Below, in pieces: positions 35,039 through 45,960 of a stretch of DNA of 64,000 nt. A program made the translations under genes and the position numbers. Position 1 is the first letter of the stretch. Each line of letters begins with the position of its first letter. Source of the stretch: Cristatella mucedo (Eukaryota; Bryozoa; Phylactolaemata; Cristatellidae); NCBI GenBank assembly GCA_009760855.2, contig WPIO01000053.1:374001-438000 (forward strand). Reading direction: 5' to 3'. A model generated the notes under the pieces. The model saw only the letters and a program-made list of their open reading frames with translations, had not been told where the DNA came from and searched no databases.

Positions 35039-35326
35039 AGGCACAAGCCACCGATCGGGCTTTCACTAGCTGCTGAAGTGGCTTTTGTAGCTCTTTCAGG
35101 GTGCTTCTGCAACAGCCGGTCCGTTCTCAGACCAGAGCAGCCGCAGGAGGAGCAGCAGGAGCAGCAGCAGCAGGGCCTCCGGCTCCGGCTGCTGCTGTTG
35201 CTGCATGAGATGTGCAGCAGCAGCTGCTTCCTGTCCCTGACCGCTAGCCGCAGACTATTTGATCATGGAGAAATGCTGTCTGTACTATGCCGATCGTGCG
35301 ATGCCCTAGATACTGGGCGCTAAAAA

Positions 35327-35436
35327 TCGTCTGTCGAAGTAAGCAGAGCTTGACTGGTAACGTCATGAGCTACTGGTAGCACCATGCAAGCTGAACTCAG
35401 CTCTGTAGGAAGCGTCCTGCTTACTTCGACAGACGA
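35327..35436. repeat. 110-bp foldback just 3' of the Rab20-like stop codon
   Basis: TCGTCTGTCGAAGTAAGCAG (35327-35346) and its exact reverse complement (35417-35436) flank a 70-bp loop that is not itself symmetrical except for AGAGCT/AGCTCT. It could be a 3' UTR hairpin or a small foldback element. No target duplication was confirmed. Confidence 0.8.
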
Positions 35437-36142
35437 GTGCCATGCTATCAAAGCCGCATATGTAAAATGCAATCCGGATATATGCTTGCTAATGCAATCC
35501 TGACATATGTTTGCTACTTTTTCTGAACAAAAGTAAGCAAGTGGTCAATCGTTTTTACGGCAACAATATGAGCTGTTGTCATAGATTTTTTCAAATTGAC
35601 TGAGTAGACCAACATTGCAGGTCATCCAGCGACAGTGGCCATTAAGGTTTTCCCTCTCGATTGTGCAATTTAATCGCAGCCCAATTATATTGAGCAATTA
35701 TGAGTCGACGTCGAGTTACAAATACCAGTATGCTAAATATAGACGATGAAACGCTCTGGTTATTCCTCGCATTCGTCATAATGCAATAAAGCGACTCGAA
35801 AGGTTAGCATACAAATGCATGTCTACTTAAAAATGCACCCTTATTTGCTGGTATAGGGTTGGTCGGCAGACACAAGATAAGACAACTAGGAAGCAGGACA
35901 AGCCTACAGTTAGGGAGGGGAACAAACCTACATCTATGGTAAGGAAGGAGGTGCAGGTTTTTTCGCAGTGGCTACAACTGAAAATTAAGCTCACATGCTA
36001 GGCAAACACTCACTTTTTGCAAGGCAAACACTTCATAAGTCAATGCATCAGATTCCAATGGTATTAACGACAAATATAGTCGGTAGTAGTCAGCTCAGAA
36101 GTGATAGCCGAGCCCACGGCCCGAAGCGAGTTCTCTCGAGGC

Positions 36143-36900
36143 TCAGTATGAAAGGAGAGCTGAGAATGGACCCTTAAGCTGAAGCCGCTGGATGACTGAC
36201 ACTAGACCACTGTATGACACTAATGGAATACGACCAGACATGTATGATTTCAACCTCCCTACTAATACCTCTGCCATGCCGATCTTTGTTCTCAATCGTT
36301 TAAGCAGGATATCACAATCAATAGTGTGGAATGCAGCAGGTAAATCAAGCATGGCAACTGCAGGAACACTCGTCAGCGTTGCTGCGTTGTTGGTCGTTGT
36401 ACATTCGTGAGAAAGCCGTTTCATTGCAGTAGTGTCACTTATTTCACGAGTGAAGTATTTCTGACAATTTTTTTCAATGTGACCGGCAATCAGCCTGGCG
36501 ACAATCTTATCGAGAACCTGATAAAAGAAAGGAATAATGGAAACTAGGCGACCGTATTCCATGACCACGGAAAGTAGGCGATAGTTTTCCATGACCTCTG
36601 AATCAAATCCAGGCTTTTTAATTATAAGTCAAATGGTAGCTGATTTGAAAGATTTAAAAATCCTGAGTCATGGCTGGACCAAGTGTGTTCGCCAGCGAAC
36701 ACCAAAGAAGGGATGGTACTGGGTCTTGACGAGACGAATTTCCACTGGAGTTGATCAAAGTAGCCACCTCGTCTATAGAAACTCAGAAAGCGTCTTAAAC
36801 GTAGGTCACATATTGCGACTCGGCATTTGCTTTGGTCGAAGGCAGCTTTATTGAAGCGTGGGTATGTGCAATTTTTTTTAAAAGCCGGAGGAAAGATTAT
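36143..36900 (-). mobile_element. LINE-B-related reverse transcriptase fragment (copy 1)
   Basis: The minus-strand frame 36592-36143 reads FYQVLDKIVARLIAGHIEKN, VAMLDLPAAFHTIDCDILLK, TKIGMAEVLVGRLKSYMSGR and SGLVSVIQRLQLKGPFSALL; the part just upstream encodes SNPGF-like text. It has the LINE-B order ([27 protein letters not shown]) but is clearly diverged from the copy at 7.2 kb. The next RT motifs (YADD) appear only as a degenerate trace. Part of the duplicated block. Confidence 0.78.
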
Positions 36901-37299
36901 CCAAGGTCACCAAGGTCAATCGGTTGACTCCTAGAAGCATGGGAAGCAAAGTATTCACTTCTGTAAATCTTCTTTAGCTCTAACTGGCGGCATTTTAGTT
37001 ATCTAGCGAGAAAAGAAGCCCTGGGTTATGTAGGCTTTTTTTCAAGTTTTCGTCACTGCCAAACTTGACACTGCCATGAGCATACTGGGCAGGAATGAGA
37101 GCAGGAAACATGATTGAGCAATGCTCCGGATGAGCAAGTAGGGATGCAACGATGTCACTTGGACAGACAGACGTCCCTTATGATTACGCGATCCGAAAAC
37201 ATGGCTACCACTATGAGTCGTATGAATAACCTGCTAGACTAAGCCGGAGTTGTCCAGACAGTCAATAATTTCGGCTTACATATGACAGCGAACTCAGAA

Positions 37300-37925
37300 A
37301 ACTTCTAGGTCACTCACTTTTAGGTCCCTTATATCTTTGGCTTCTGCCTACCTATCAGATATTCTACTCCACCAGGCAAAGCATTGCACCACCCTCTTTT
37401 CGGAATCAATTTACCTATAAGAACCACAAATCCTTTAGAGACCGTGCCTTTAGTTCGTACGCTCTCAAAGCCTGGAACTAATTCCGGACATCTCTCGCCT
37501 CGCAACATCTTCTGACTTGACCACATTTACCATTAACCATCCGATCGTGCTTCTTTTGCAGAAAATTTAAAGCGCCTATACAGAAATTTCTCTGAGGGCG
37601 CTTTATCAAGTGTGTTAGTATTAGTATAATTGTTATTTAAAAGAAAATAAAAGCGCATCTATTTACGACAGCATCTAGTGGATCCCTGTGATTAGTCCTT
37701 GATGTCCTTATGCGTGCTGACACTGCGCATGCTGCCACTAATCGCACTAGCATACTGACCCTGTGCATATCAACCCTAACCCTGTTAATCTTTTTGTTTG
37801 TTGAGCATGCCACCACTAACCATTCGATCGTGCTTCCTTTGCAGCAAATGTAAAGATCCTTAAAGAGATTGAGTACTCTGAGGGCGTTAGACCAAATGTA
37901 TTATTATTTATATTATTATTATTAA
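37300..37925 (+). mobile_element. rearranged LINE-A with two hairpin tails
   Basis: The C-terminal coding text runs to CTTGACCACATTTA and then jumps directly to a complete tail (ATCCGATCG...AAAGCGCC...GGCGCTTTATCAAG, near 37555-37610), after which the normal continuation (AAAAGAAAATAAAAGCGCATC) and a second, decayed hairpin follow. The same jump exists at 57.18-57.30 kb, so it predates the block duplication. Confidence 0.82.
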
Positions 37926-38475
37926 AATAACTTTGATGTCCTCGGTATTTTAGCCGAAGTTTGTGCTCCCACTTCAAGAGCTGAAAGTTTTACGTTGCAG
38001 GCCTCTTTAGAGCGACCGAAAAAATTATTTGCTTAAAACGTCGAAAAAAACGTTCATCTTCAAGCGAATGATAGCCAATCTCTGAAAGCCGAGTAAGCTT
38101 AGTTGGGGTATTAAAAAGCTGAAAGAGCGAGCTTCAGCAACCGGAAATTGTGCTTTACCTGCGTTTGGTAAGCATTTGACCGCAGAGATAGAATAAATCG
38201 AATCTGCCCGTGATTATTTACGGGGATACTATGTTTATTAAAAGGTGGTTAGAACTTTTTTACGAACCGTGCAAGCAGCTGAGTTACTATTCACTATACG
38301 AGGACAGACTTGATATATTTCATGCAAAAGGACCCATTTTCATTCGCAGGAAAATTACATTAATATTATTTTAAAAGTTTTCATTTTTTGCTCTTGTAAA
38401 TATCTGGGACAGTTTTCCTTGCAATGAATTTGGGAAGACAAGGGGCAAAGCGAGAAGATTATATAGGTGCCTATA

Positions 38476-38515
<40 letters not shown>

Positions 38516-38530
38516 CAAATATATACCCTA
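38476..38530. repeat. (TA)n microsatellite
   Basis: A pure AT dinucleotide run ending in ACCCAAATATATACCC. Non-coding. Confidence 0.95.
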
Positions 38531-39339
38531 TATCAGACTGCAATGAGAAAAGCAAGCAGCCAACTAAGCAATGGACCGCCACGCCGAAAGGTCGCTCGAC
38601 TAACTCTCAGACAGGAAGCGAGTAAAAAAGAATGCTGGGAGCTTTCTGCTGTTGACGCTCAGCTAGAGCCTCACTCGCGATAAGATCAAAAGCAGAAATA
38701 AGGCGAAGGTAAGATTTGAGCACTTAACGAGGCCGGTATGAATTTGCTGCCAGATAGGACCAGCTAGTTTGGGCTCGCTTATAGGTCACCTGACACCCGA
38801 GACTGCAATGTAATGCAACACAGTAGTTACATGCAATTTTTCATGAGCATAAGCTAATAATACTATTAATAAATTTGCATAGAACGCATATAATTTGTCA
38901 TATTTCATTTGCATAGAATATTTTCATTGGATGTATGTCTCAATGAAGATCACGTCCCTTTTCAGCAAATGTAAAGCGCCTAGAAAGAGATTGAGCTCTC
39001 TGAGGGCGCTTTATCAAGTGCATTATTATTATTATTATTATTATTATTGCTATTATTACGACTACTCGTGGGAACGCAAGCAAGAACAGTGTCGAGTACT
39101 GCAGCTCTACAGCCACTGATCCCTATCGGCACTATTTACATACATTCACATATACACGAGCAGCTCACTGCATGCGGACTCGCTTCGCTTGTTCGTAGTA
39201 TACTTATACGTCAAAACACTCACTTTCGGAAGTAGCGGTCGCCATCTTGCCACGTGACGGAGGGAAGGACGGACTTTCTCACTTTAATTAGTGGAGATAT
39301 GCCTGCATACATTATATTTTATTATTATATAATATATCG

Positions 39340-39406
<67 letters not shown>

Positions 39407-39519
39407 TGATCGTTTTGCAGCTTACGCTATGCATAAGCTGCTGCAGGCTTCCAAATACTATTGTCAAAGTGCAAGTAATTGTTGGGGCTGCGACATTCTT
39501 TACGTCTTCTTCGTCGCGC
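38531..39519. other. anonymous spacer with a LINE-A tail and a second microsatellite
   Basis: The only recognised items are a lone LINE-A hairpin plus (ATT)n at 38965-39052 (AAAGCGCC/GGCGCTTT, perfect) and a (TA)/(CA) microsatellite at 39336-39402. No gene. Confidence 0.6.
38965..39052 (+). mobile_element. LINE-A tail, hairpin only
   Basis: TTCAGCAAATGTAAAGCGCC, AGAGATTGAGCTCTCT (inner stem), GGCGCTTTATCAAGTGC and nine ATT units. Truncated to about 90 bp, yet the hairpin and tail are complete. Confidence 0.9.
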
Positions 39520-41160
39520 CGCCGCCACCGCAGTATCGCCCTCCCCTGCAGCTTCAGCTATGCCGCTCCCGATTAACGTTGACCTCCCCGTTTAGTTTCG
39601 CTCCACACAAAAAAGTGTCAAGTCATTCAATTGACCCTCACCTTGCCAGTCAACACTTTGCTTTGTCTGACTAGCCGGGTAACTGTAGTATCGCCCCGCT
39701 ACGAAAGGCTTTGCCGCGCTCGCTTTAGCTTCACCTTGCCCGCCTATGCGTCTTCCGGCGCGCCGAGTCTTTGCCCAGCCCGCTTTTGGTTCGCATCCCC
39801 CGAAAAAACTGTCGCCTATAGTAACAATAATAAAAACAATACTGGCTGATTTAACAGCCTCTTTTTGTATAGTGACAGAAGAGCCGTTACGGCTATCACC
39901 ATCGCTTGCAGCAGTGGTGATAAAAGATCGCCCACCGCGAAATTCGAACTCACGACCTCGGGCCAAGGTCGTGAAAAGCAACCTCCTTACCTAGTGAGCC
40001 GTTACGGCCCACCGCGCCTAGCTCGCACGAGCTTTTCCCAGCCAGCGTTTGCTTCGTCCGGCCACCTTTAGTTCCGCTCCAACCGAAGAGGCACTGCCTC
40101 GGTTAGTTTGACTTTGCCCCGCCGGCATTCACTTCGCACCGTCCGGTTTAGCTTCGGATCTCCCGAAAAAAGTGGCGTCTCGCCCGTTGTGGCTTTACAC
40201 CGATCGCTAATACTATTTTAAGCTATAAAATATTTTAAATTATTATAAGCTGTACATTATTTTAAATTATTATAAACTATTTTAAACGATTACAAACTAT
40301 ACAAAAGAATGACTTCCGCCGGCTTTAGCTCGTAGCGGCTGGGTACTCCTTAAATTAAACTTAAACTCCTTAAATCTCCACACTTTAGCTTCACTCCACT
40401 CTAAAAAATAGCCGCCTTGCTCTCATGAGCTGAGGCTCGCCCATTTGTTAAAAATAGGCCCTACTCAGCGTTTCTTCTGGAAAAAATCGTCGTCACCGCG
40501 CGCATGGTTTTGCTTCGATCTGCCCACTTAAAGTTCCCCTCGCCGAAACAGCATCGCTCTGCCTATAAAAATCGTCGCCTCACTAGTTTGAGCGGCTTCG
40601 CCCTGATGGCTTTCACGACGCGCGGCCCGAGCTGCGTCTTCGTTCCCTCATTAGGCGTTCTCGTGTTAAATTTAGCTGCGTCCTGCTTGCTTAAGTTTTT
40701 CTTGGGGCCGGTTACTCTGCACTTAGCCTGCTTAAACTCGCCACCGTAGCTTCGCTGCCGCCGAAAGATCTTCCGGCGTCTTCCAGCGAAAGATGCGTCT
40801 TCCAAGCGCTTCCATCGCGAGCCTAAGCTTCCTACTGACTCTTCAAATGACGCTCTGCAGGCTTAATCTTTGGTGTGCCCGGAGAAAGAAAAAGCATCGC
40901 ACGGTTTGCCCGAGCTTAGCCCGGCCCGCTCAATCTTCATCCCCCCTTGCTGCAGCTTCTCTCAGCCTTCTAAAGCTTTGTATCGCTCGCTTTAAATTTT
41001 CAAGGATTGCATAGATTTCAACAGGCTCGCATTATTTCCGTCCTACCCGAAAACTTGTTGACTTTAAATGAGCTTGGTCGGCTTAAACCTCGCCCGAGCG
41101 CCGCCCAGGTGTACCTCAATTGCTACGGTGCTCGCCCAGCCCAAGGCTAGGCCGAGTTCT
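39520..41160. repeat. decayed GC-rich satellite
   Basis: Loose repetition of phrases such as CGCCTTTAGCTTCGCTCC, CCGAAAAAA and GTCGCCT at a period of roughly 35-45 bp, by eye (for example near 39715, 39780, 40070, 40145, 40390, 40745). Divergence is high. All short frames in it are products of the repetition. A SINE (39842-40015) is inserted, and the block ends near a lone hairpin at 41184. Confidence 0.55.
39842..40015 (-). mobile_element. tRNA-derived SINE, full length (minus strand)
   Basis: Minus strand: GGGCCGTAACGGCTCACTAGG (A-box), CGACCTTGGCCCGAGGTCGTGAGTTCGAATTTCGCGG (B-box GAGTTCGAATT), GGGCGATCTTTTATCACC, GGTGATAGCCGTAACGGC, AAAAGAGGCTGTTAAATCAGCC. Confidence 0.9.
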
Positions 41161-41179
41161 TGGAGTCGAGCCCCGCGGC

Positions 41180-41262
41180 TTATGTGAAGCGCCTAAAAAG
41201 AGATTAAGTTCTCTTAGGGCTCTACACAAATGAATTATATATTTTATATTTTATTTTTTAAT
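41180..41262 (+). mobile_element. SINE-type hairpin tail
   Basis: GTGAAGCGCCTAAAAAGAGATTAAG, TTCTCTTAGGGCTCTACAC then a TATTTTATATTTT end. The inner stem is perfect and the outer stem is reduced. It is preceded by GAGTCGAGCCCCGCGG, which may be a decayed SINE head. Confidence 0.55.
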
Positions 41263-41854
41263 CTCTTTGCCGAGGGATAAAACAGTACGGTGCTCGCTCG
41301 ATTAAGTACAAATCTGCATATTAAACTTCGTCAGACTCGGTATAGCTTCGCATAGCCCAGAGAAAAAGGTTAGTCTCCTACACTTTAGATTCAAGCTGCT
41401 TGATTACGCTTGCTAGTCCTGCAGTAGCAGCAATGGCTCGACGCAGCTTTTCGTACAGGCGAGCAACCGAAAAGACCCACAGCTGGCCAGGAGGCGTGGC
41501 CAGCTAGCTGATTGGCTGCTAAATCTCAGGCATTTGGTGAAGCTAGTAGCAGCGTCTGCTCAGACGTAACGACGTACCGAACGCTGGCAGCTCGTCAATG
41601 CCACAGGCTGCAGCTGCTCGTGATCGTAGAATGGAAGAAGTCGTGAGACCCGATAAATCACGGATTATTTTTTATTAATTTTTACAAGGTAAGTGTGCAG
41701 GTACGTGACAGGCGGTTGACCCAATGAAGCCATGCTGAGGGACATGCAGTGCTAGGCAGCTGCACCATCTGCTGGTGCTGCTGCTGCTGCAGGGTACACG
41801 GTCATAGTGGTTCCATACCAGCCGTCTTTACAAAGGTCGAATCCCAGGACCAAC
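41263..41854. other. anonymous spacer
   Basis: No gene or known repeat recognised. A CTG/CAG-rich patch is at about 41770-41790. Confidence 0.5.
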
Positions 41855-42012
41855 TAAATGCTGCGATAATTATATGCGTTTTTCAGTTTCTTTTTAAATG
41901 TGGAAGTCAATAGATATCGTGACTCAAGTCGAGAGTGAGTCCCAGGCTTTGGTATCGTACGAACTAAACGCTCGGCCTAGAAAATATTTAAGGTTTGTAG
42001 GAGGTATGAGTA
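41855..42012 (-). mobile_element. LINE-A C-terminal fragment (minus strand)
   Basis: ACTAAATGCTG, TTCTTTTTAAATGTGG, GTCGAGAGTGAGTCCCAGGCTTTGG and AAATATTTAAGGTTTGTAGGAGG are the reverse complement of the end of the LINE-A coding region. Both ends are truncated. Confidence 0.75.
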
Positions 42013-42315
42013 AACAGATCAACTGACTTCGACAGCATTAATCACAATGTCCTACGTAAACGATTGAGAACAAGATCGGTCTTGATGACGAGGAATTGGC
42101 GTGGTTTAAGTGGTCTTTGTCTGATCACGTTAAATCAGTGGCGTTTAGGAGTAGGTCGCATCCACCAAACCGGTCACCTGTGGAGTCCCTCAAGGGTCTG
42201 TGCTCGGTCCCTTGCTGTTCTCCATCTGTATTCAAGATCTGGAAAAAGTAATTTTGGCCTAGGAAATCGGATATCACTGTTATGCTGATGTTACGCAGAT
42301 GTATTTGTCATTCTG

Positions 42316-44181
42316 TTTGTTTTGCTCGATCTTTCGGAAGCTTTTGATACTATCGATCACAAAGTATTTTTTGAGCGTCTCCTATCTTACCTGGGCATCA
42401 CTGGCACTGCTCTGCAACGATTCAGGTCCTGTCTCAGTTGAAGAATCCAGAGTATTGATGTGAATTGAAAAAAGATTGTCTGAGGTACTTCTGAAATATG
42501 GGGTACCTCAGGGCTCCGTGCTTGGTCTGGTTCTTTTACGGTTTATACTTTCCCTCTTGCTGATGTGGTTGCCAAGCACCATCTAAACTTTCCCTACTAT
42601 GCGGATTTCACTCACTTGTACCTTAGCTTTGATCCCTACCAGCCCTCAGCACTTCGAACTCTCTCAACTCCCTTGGTGCACGTATTGATGAAATCCTTAC
42701 TTGGATGGTAGACAATTTTCTCAAATTGAATAATGATAAAACTTAGTTAATATTTATGGGCAAACCTAGTGTGATTCCGAATTTAGAAAGCCTAGCGTTC
42801 AGAATCGGCTCTGCAAGCATATCTCCTGTTGAATCAGCAAGAAATCTAGGTCCCATGTTCCAAGGAGACCTTTCGTAAGATGACCGCATCAGCTCAAAAA
42901 TCAAGTCTGCCTACTTTCAGCTATATAACATCTCTAAAAATCGGGCTTGTTTAGACATAGATACTGCATCCAAGTTGGTTCATGCATTTTTGACATCCCG
43001 TCTTGACTTCTGCAACTCACTGCTATCTGGTCTACCGGCATATGGAATCAGATGCTTGCAGCTAGTGCACAACTCTACAACTAGGCTTGTCTGTCGTGAA
43101 CTTCGCAGTTGCCACATCACACAACTTCTCGCCGAATTGCAATGGCTATCAGTTAAGCAACGGATTGACCTCAAGGTTGGTTTTGTCACTCGCTTTTAGG
43201 TCCCTTCATTCTTTAGCTTCAGACTACCTATCAGATCTGCTTCCCCACCAGGTTAACCATCGTACCGCCTGTTTGTCGGAATCTAACAGTTTACCTATAC
43301 TTCGTAATACCTCAAATCCTTTGGAGACTGTGCCGTTAGTTTGTACGCTCCCAAAACATCTAACTCACTCCCAACTTCCGTCACGGCATCCCCTGACTTG
43401 ATCACATTAAAAAGAAACTACAGCGCACCTATTTATCACAGCATTTAGTGGGTAATTGCAATTCGTCCTTTGTGTGCTTATGCATACTGACAATGTTGCA
43501 TTCTGCAACTAACCATACTTGCATGATGACTGTAGTTCGTATGTACGTATGAATGTATTGTATGCCGGCTCCTGACTTGTGACCTTAAGGTCAAGGGAGC
43601 GTGTAGTTCGTATGTATGTATTGTATGCAGGCTCCTCTGATAAGCCACTGGTGAGCTGTTAGAAGCACCACCGAGAGGGGCCGGTGCACAGCTGTGGTCC
43701 GCCTGTGATGTGGTATGGACACAGGCCGGTAACCAGCTGGTGGCCAGATGGTGGATTCACCATCAGGGTTGGCCAGTGCACTGCTGTGGTCCGTCTTCGA
43801 TGTGGCATGGACCAGCTGGTGGCCAGATGGTGGATTCACCATCAGGGTCGGCCGGTGCACAGTTGTGGTCGATGAGTCATCGGCGTCGACCAGGGGAGGG
43901 GAGTCGTGTGAGAGTAGGGGCTGAGGGGAGCCGTTCGCTCAAGGGCTCCGTGTGTTGGGAATAAACTGTCGGTATTGGGCATCGGCTGGCTCTCTGCTGT
44001 GCGACCAAACTACAATGACCATGTGCATGTCATCCTAACCATATTTTTCTGGTTGTTTACCAAGCATAATACCACTAACCACCCGAACACGTTTCCTTTG
44101 TAGCAAATGTAAAGTACCTAGAATAAGATTGAGGCTTCTAAGGGCACTTCACCACAAGAGTATTGCTATTGTTATTATTAT
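42316..44181 (+). mobile_element. LINE-A inserted in LINE-B
   Basis: Starts at FVLLDLSEAFDTIDHKVFFE-like text (short frames, broken), then GVPQGSVLGL, NFLKLNNDKT-like text and FLTSRLDFCNSLLSGLPAYG, and ends with a decayed hairpin and a TATTGTTATTATT tail. TGTCATTC (42308-42315) at the left and TGTATTC (about 44182-44188) at the right look like the target duplication. A solo LTR is inserted in its 3' UTR. Confidence 0.85.
43531..44014 (+). mobile_element. solo LTR, 484 bp, with 5-bp target duplication
   Basis: Starts TGTAGTT and ends AACTACA, a perfect 7-bp inverted terminal pair, flanked by ATGAC at 43526-43530 and 44015-44019. Removing it rejoins the LINE-A 3' UTR (TGCATGATGACCATGTGCATG). 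Inside are a duplicated start (TGTAGTTCGTATGTA at 43531 and 43601), a 80-95 bp tandem repeat (43681-43870) and an AATAAA at about 43960. Its last 100 bp resemble the region just before the Ty3-like gag at 48.75-48.86 kb, so the two belong to one LTR superfamily. It is the product of LTR-LTR recombination (family knowledge). Confidence 0.9.
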
Positions 44182-44837
44182 GTATTCAAACTGTTGGAAT
44201 CTGTTGCAGCAACTGATAAACTGATTGCTTGCTTGCCTCACCGACATTTGATCACGGATGTCGGAAAATTTCTTTAAAATTAAACAACCATAAAACTGAA
44301 CTGCTGCTCATAGGTTGCATTAAGTGTATAGCTGGATTAGAAGGCTTGGCTCTTTTAATAAGTGACTCTGCCGTGCGACTCTCACCACGTGTTCGGAATT
44401 TAGGTGTCGTCTAAGACAACGTCCTAAATTTTGAAAGCTGTATGAAGAAGATTGTCTGTACAGTTAGCCATCACGCGCGATCCCTATCTAAGATTGAGAG
44501 CGGTCTTGCATGGTGGCTTGCACACGATTTGACTAGCTCCTTAATTCTGTCTCGGCTAGATTATTCTAATTCCCTTTTGGCTGGGCAACCGAAAAACGAA
44601 ACTAGGCCACTGCAGCTGGCTATGAATATGGCTGCACGACTAGCAAATCTAACTAAGAAAATCTCAAAGGTTTGACCATGTGTCTCATTTGCTAAAAGAG
44701 CAAGGATGGCTAACACTTGATCAACGGCTACAGGGAAAACTTTTTATACGCACAAGGCCTGCAACGGCTTTGCTGCTCCGTAGTTAGCTAAACTGCTGCG
44801 CCAGTTTCAGCCTCCTCGTGCGCCCAGGTCTTGAATT

Positions 44838-45602
44838 GACATCCCTTCTCGACTTCTGCAACTCACTGCTTACTGGCCTACCGGCATGTGCGATCAGCCG
44901 ATTAGAGCTGTGGCAGAACTGCTCAGCTAGGCTCATCTGTCGTGAGCATCGCAGTTGCCGCATCACACCACTTTTCGCCGACTAGCACTGGCTACCAGTC
45001 AAGCAACGGATCGACTTCAAGGTTTTGTCGCTCACTTTTAGGTCACTTCATTCTTTGGCTCCAGCCTATCTCTCAGATCTACTCCCCCACCAGGCCAAGC
45101 ATCTTACCACCTGCTTTTCAGAATCCAACAGTCTACCAATACCTCGTACAAACCTCATTCCTTTGGAGACCATGCATTTAGGTCATATGCTCCCAATGCC
45201 TGGAACTCCCTCCCGACTTGCGTCAGAAAATCCCCTGACTTGACCACATTTAAAAAGAACTTAAAAACACAACTATTTAGGACAGCATTTAGTGGGTCCC
45301 TGTGATTCGTCCTTGATGTGCTTATGCGTGCTGACACTGTGCATGTGGCCACCAACCACATTGGCATACTGACCCTGTGCATGTCACCCCTAACCATGTT
45401 ATTAATGTTTGATATTAATGAATGGTGCAATTGAATGGTGAGTAATATCAAGCATGATATCTCACCATTAGATTATTATCTCACCATAGACTCACCATTC
45501 AATTGCATTTTCCTTTGCAGCAGATGTAAAGCACCTAGATAGAGATTGAGTTCTCTGAGAGTGCTTTATCGAGTGCATTATTATTAATATTATTATTATT
45601 AT
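44838..45602 (+). mobile_element. second LINE-A insertion in the same LINE-B
   Basis: Starts at TGACATCCCTTCTCGACTTCTGC (the SRLDFCNSLL region) directly after LINE-B text CCCAGGTCTTGAAT and ends with a hairpin of changed bases (AAAGCACC and AGTGCTTT) and (ATT)n. The frame 44942-45243 is open in two shifted parts. It contains a palindromic rearrangement in its 3' UTR (45429-45506). Confidence 0.88.
45429..45506. repeat. 17-bp inverted repeat in a LINE-A 3' UTR
   Basis: GCAATTGAATGGTGAGT and its exact complement ACTCACCATTCAATTGC face each other across about 45 bp, with TCTCACCATTAG and TCTCACCATAG repeats between. Other LINE-A copies have only one of these arms, so this is a local inversion/duplication. 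Confidence 0.85.
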
Positions 45603-45960
45603 TACAATAAATTAGCTCTTTTATTCCTCAGGTTAAAGATGGGGGGGGGCTTTCGCCCTGCAGGTCCTAGCCTGTGGATCTAGCTGCCATCCTTTTTAGG
45701 TAACGAAAGCTATTGCTGCCGACTGTGGCACGCCCTTTACAGTCATCCAAAGCTGCTACTTCCATGCTACTCCTTACCTCAACTGCTCTCCAGACTCTGC
45801 TATGCTTCCTACTTTCTCTTTGATTAGTGAGATTAGGTATGTTGGTCATCGATTGCGTACCGAAATTAGCTTTGGCTGTGACTGGGCTAAGCAAAACTCT
45901 CCTATGCAACACCAACATAATCTTCGTGGCTTTTTGGAGTTACAGAGAGTAATATATTAT

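Larger units (their letters stand above)
35585..38330. repeat. duplicated block, copy 1
   Basis: Matches 55525-59520 in the same orientation and the same order. Shared points: CCAACATTGCAGGTCATCCAGCGACAG (35,610), GCTGGTATAGGGTTGGTCGGC (35,850), the LINE-B-like RT (36.1-36.9 kb), AGCGAGAAAAGAAGCCC (37,005), a rearranged LINE-A (37.3 kb), and GGCCTCTTTAGAGCGACCGAAA to CCGTGATTATTTACGGGGATAC (38.0-38.23 kb). It is shorter than copy 2 by about 1.2 kb. No host gene recognised. Confidence 0.85.
42015..45960 (+). mobile_element. LINE-B copy carrying two LINE-A insertions
   Basis: LINE-B text appears in three pieces that join in order: 42015-42315 (FDSINHNVL, GVPQGSVLGPLLFS, YADVTQMYLSF), 44182-44837 ([56 protein letters not shown]) and 45603-45960 (AATAAATTAGCTC..., CTGCAGGTCCTAGCCTGTGG, ending GGAGTTACAGAG). 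The gaps hold LINE-A copies. Frames are broken in all three pieces. Confidence 0.85.

Noticed and set aside
40504-41014. Several 70-80-residue frames on both strands
   Set aside because: They follow the satellite periodicity and appear in several frames at once.
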